DNA from: Certhia americana
Taxonomy: Eukaryota > Chordata > Aves > Passeriformes > Certhiidae
Length of the DNA stretch: 64,000 nt
Direction: 5' to 3'
Assembly: GCA_018697195.1 (NCBI GenBank)
Contig: CM031857.1
Location: 54,983,512 to 55,047,511, forward strand
The position numbers and the translations under genes were made by a program. The notes under the pieces were generated by a model. The model did not search any database. It worked only from the letters and a program-made list of their open reading frames with translations, and was not told the DNA's origin. How positions within the stretch are numbered: position 1 is the first letter of the stretch; each line of letters begins with the position of its first letter. Shown here one piece after another: positions 60,601 through 64,000 of the stretch.

Positions 60601-62731
60601 GCTCAAGTGTGATTGTTCATTTGCTTTGGGGGAGGGAGGTGGGGACAGACCACCTGAATTTGTGGGCTCATCTGGCAACCAGGGGTGGCAGCCACTGGGA
60701 CCAGGGCCATTGCATCCCTGCAAGTTGTTCCCCTAACAGATGCTCTCCCCATATGGGATTTCCTCACCTCTAGATATTTAGTCCCCTTTGGCATGAAGTA
60801 ACTACTCCTCACAGCAAATGTGGAGACGCTTTTCCCAGTAGGGAATACACCGTGACAAATTCTGCCAAATTCATGTTCATGGAGAGTAGTGCTCAGACAG
60901 AGGAGGTGCTAAATGGTTAACCTTTCCATCAGTCCAGGGAGAGGCTCTGGCTGTGAAAGCACTAGTAATTTACCTTCCATTAAGATGCTGCAGCTTCTCA
61001 TCTATTTGAAGGCTGCAAGAAATTGTTTTCTAAATAATAAGACTTTCTCTGTAAAAAAAAAAAAATCATAGGTAATGGAAAGATTAAAACAGGGGTTGAG
61101 ACACCACCAATCTATATATTCAATCAATGTCAAATGCTTTATGCAGTCATTCTCTGCTTCCTGATACGTGTTACAAGGACCATACCAGAAAGCTCAGGAA
61201 AATTTCCAGGAATTGCTGCTATTTTAACTTTCTTTTTTTATTATTATTTTTAGTCCAGCTTTGAGGTCCAGAACAGAATAATTGAAAGCTCTCCAAAAGA
61301 CTGGGATCGGTGGAAAATCTTGAAGAGTACCCATGACTTTTGGTTTACAGTCCTAAGGCCACTTTCAAAGGAGCAACACAGTTCTCAGGGCTGTTCCTCT
61401 CATTCTTCAATGAGACTGTAATAAAAGTGAACTTTCTTAAGGGACTTTTATTTCTGTGTGCAGCTGAGGCCCATCATTCCTTATATACCAAGATATCCTA
61501 GACCATCTGAGAAAATGTGTCCTGAAGAGCTGTCTCCTAATTGTTGTGTTCTCCAAGGTGGAACATCACAATTCTGTCTGATAAGAGCACACTGCATTCT
61601 TCACAAGCAGAAAATTTCTCCAAGATAGTCAAGTTTTGAGTAGGAAGAACAGAAGCAGCCAAGCTGAATCTGGACAGTCATTATCCCCGTTTTGCAGACT
61701 TCTTTTTATCCCATATAGTATCTAGGAAAACAGTCTATGAGAGCAGTAAGGAAGGGGAAACCACTTCTTACTTCTGCAAACAGAAGCTGATCCCATTCTA
61801 CTGGTTGAGGCACAAGTGAAACACAGTGTTTCACGGGAATGATGCATCCACGTGGCACAGGAGAGAGACAGAAATACCACTTAATGTTGAATTAATCCAA
61901 CACGATTTAATAATACGTCACAAAGGAACATAACTGTCATTTGCCATCGGATTTAAAATGCTTTGTGTGTAAGCTGCCCATTTAAACCCTCTTAATGCAC
62001 TCTCTTGTTAGCATTTGCTACTCATCCCAGATTTACTCCCCCTCTCTTCTGGGCTTTTCCTGACCCAACTTTCATGGAAAAGTGATTTAAGCAGAAAAAT
62101 GGATTGAAAGCTGCTGCAAGGGGGGTCCACTTCTCTGCTTTCTCAATATTTTCTGTAGGAGTCTAGAAGAAGGCTTACCTTTACATAGGACATGATGTCA
62201 TTTCCTTCTCTCTTTGCTCTGCGGTGTAACAGCTCCTCCCTCTTGTAAGGATGCAGAAGGAAGCCTGCTTTGCAGCACTAAACAAGGGAAAAGTTTTCCT
62301 TGACACTGAATTGAGCAAATAGGATGGGAGATTGTTCTTGGGTACTATCTGCAGGGTTGATTCTGCAGCCAGAGCTGACGGGGGGGGGGTCTTTTTTTCC
62401 CCATGGAATTAGAGACTTTTGTTGTCTGTGCTGATTTTCAAGTTTCTCCATGAGAAACTCATAGGTTACGAAATGGAAACATTTGGAAATTTCTTGGCAA
62501 TTAAAACTTTTCAGATCAGGAAAAGTCATCAAAATAATTGCGTATTTGAAAATATGTATTGAGTGCAAAAGCTGTTTTTCACTGGAAAACATCAAGGACA
62601 ATTTTCTTCACCAGTCTGGCAGATATAGTCACGCATAAGCCTTAGCTGCTTTCTTACCCTGTTTCATTTTCATTTGCCTCTTTCCTCAGAAATGCTCCTC
62701 TCCTTTTCTGCCAGTGGCAGGGGTGGTGCTG

Positions 62732-62764
62732 TGGTCAAAGGGTCAGTGTGTGGTCAAAGGGTCA
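62732..62764 (+). promoter_or_regulatory. Array of four nuclear-receptor-like half-sites (DR2-DR5-DR2)
   Basis: Direct half-sites occur at 62732 (TGGTCA), 62740 (GGGTCA), 62751 (TGGTCA) and 62759 (GGGTCA), separated by 2, 5 and 2 bases. DR2 and DR5 spacings of PuGGTCA-type half-sites are those used by RAR-RXR heterodimers. The array arises from a tandem duplication of a 19-bp unit. Two half-sites begin with T rather than A or G, so binding is uncertain. Confidence 0.35.
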
Positions 62765-64000
62765 GCGCTCCCTGCTGCAGAAGGCTATCAGCATCATTTA
62801 AATGTCCCGAGACCAGCAGGGTTTTGTGGGGCTCCGGTGTCAGGGGAAAACGAACAGATTCCCCACTGACTTCTGACTCTAGGAAGCAGGAGAAGGCAGG
62901 AGCTGGAAATGGGAGTAGAACACCGAAATGAGAGAGACTTCCAGGCCCTGCTCATGTTTCTGCTGTAGGCTTGTGCTCTACCCCTGTGTCCATCCATACT
63001 CACTATCGATCCACACCCTGCCCTGTTCCCAGCACAGTCGCATAAAGATCCCCAACATCCTCAGCTGAAATATCGAAGTGCAATGGCAATATTACCAGGA
63101 TATGTTCACCTGCCTTACTCAGACCTGGTTAATTAGGATCCACTAGCTAAAGAAAATACTATTTACCCCAGTCAGCCACCGAATACAGTTAATTTAACTA
63201 GCAACTTGCAAATATGCTGGTGGTCAGAGGGTTAAGAGGCAGCAGTGACTAAGTACTTGCAAATTGATGTAGTGCCCTGAGGGCATCTCTGCCGGTATCA
63301 AAATGCATCTTGAACAGATCTGACTGTGCTACAGCCCAGCAAAGTGAAGTGGAGTGGATCTGTCCCAGGTTACCTGCAAATGAGGCTGACATTCTTATAC
63401 AAATCAACACCCATCAGGGCTCCGATTACATTAATCACAAGGCCTTGGAAAGCCATCTATAAGGACTTTCTCCAGGAGAAATTAATTGACAGGATCTACA
63501 AACAGTGGAAAAAACAGATGTAAAAGAAGCAAAAGCCATTTAAGTTATTTTCTTTGCTCGCCTGTCTTAAGATGGAAACCAGTAATACTAGCAACAGCTG
63601 CTAATCATGAATTAATCTGAGTGCCTTGTTCCTCCTCCCCCACTTTCCTTGCCCTGGCCTTTGAGGTAGAGAAGCCCCTCTCACCCATTGGATGTGGCCA
63701 CAGCCAGACAAGTGACAGGAGGCAAGAGATCACCACTCCAAGACTGGCAGTAGGAGATGAACGGGACTGTGATAGTGAAAAATGCACAGGCTGGGAAAGG
63801 TTGGATTTCCCAGGGGACTTGAGAACAGCCATGTGTTCTCTGAGTGCCCCTGCAGGTGGGATTAGGGTGCCATGGGTGCCTCCTACTCCTGCCTCACCCT
63901 GGAGTACCCAGATTCGCTCGGTGCCAAACCTTGACGTAAGGATGTGATCATGCTGCACCCGAGCCACACCTCTGCCCTCCTGCTGAAGGGCAGGCTCCAC

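Larger units (their letters stand above)
51811..64000. other. Intergenic DNA to the window end
   Basis: About 12.2 kb without a gene I can support. The longest frames (near 55.7, 57.4 and 59 kb) have no recognisable domains. Notable local features are a GC-rich block at 54195-54420, a 26-bp tandem duplication at 57577-57628, a 13-A run at 61053-61065 and a direct-repeat half-site array at 62732-62764. In mammals SIAH3 lies on this side of ZC3H13 at some distance; no SIAH-like exon was seen here. Confidence 0.55.

Overview
This window is vertebrate nuclear DNA, almost certainly from a bird. It has long AT-rich introns with GT-AG boundaries and a CpG-island promoter. Its interspersed repeats are the avian kind: CR1 LINE fragments and LTRs of avian endogenous retroviruses. 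No bacterial-type operons, CRISPR arrays, tRNA or rRNA genes were seen. The species cannot be fixed from sequence alone.

About 44.5 kb is one plus-strand gene, which I identify as ZC3H13 (zinc finger CCCH-type containing 13). It is a subunit of the nuclear m6A mRNA-methylation machinery, in the WTAP/VIRMA/HAKAI/RBM15-associated complex. I placed 19 coding exons (6241 to 44211). Every junction phase agrees, and together they encode 4,932 nt including the stop, which is 1,643 residues. Layout: CpG island with non-coding first exon (about 1-850); 5' UTR intron; exon 2 with the ATG; exon 3 with the CCCH finger; exons 5-10 with lysine-, serine- and SR-rich linkers; exons 11-13 with very long RD/RE mixed-charge repeats; exon 15 (1,011 nt) with basic and acidic linkers; exon 16 with a second RE/RD block; exons 17-20 with the conserved C-terminal domain; and a poly(A) signal near 44516.

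The introns hold a CR1 3' end in antisense (about 11.27-11.45 kb), an old CR1 reverse-transcriptase fossil (about 14.35-14.9 kb), a solo ERV LTR with a perfect 5-bp target duplication (25889-26435), and an unexplained antisense open stretch (42.77-43.15 kb). Intron 19 is a GC-AG intron. Its read-through frame ends in a stop 2 bases before an AATAAA, which suggests an alternative 3' end.

From 44.55 to 64 kb the window is intergenic, and I could support no protein-coding gene there. It contains a 1.2-kb 5'-truncated CR1 (about 45.03-46.25 kb), a second, unrelated LTR (about 50.79-51.81 kb), an isolated GC-rich block (54.2-54.4 kb), a small tandem duplication (57.58-57.63 kb) and a tandem set of four nuclear-receptor-like half-sites (62732-62764). 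I found no wholly new biological system. The most testable new points are the intron-19 alternative terminus, the frame-neutral exon 9, the absence of a low-complexity insert known in the mammalian protein, the half-site array and the antisense open frame.
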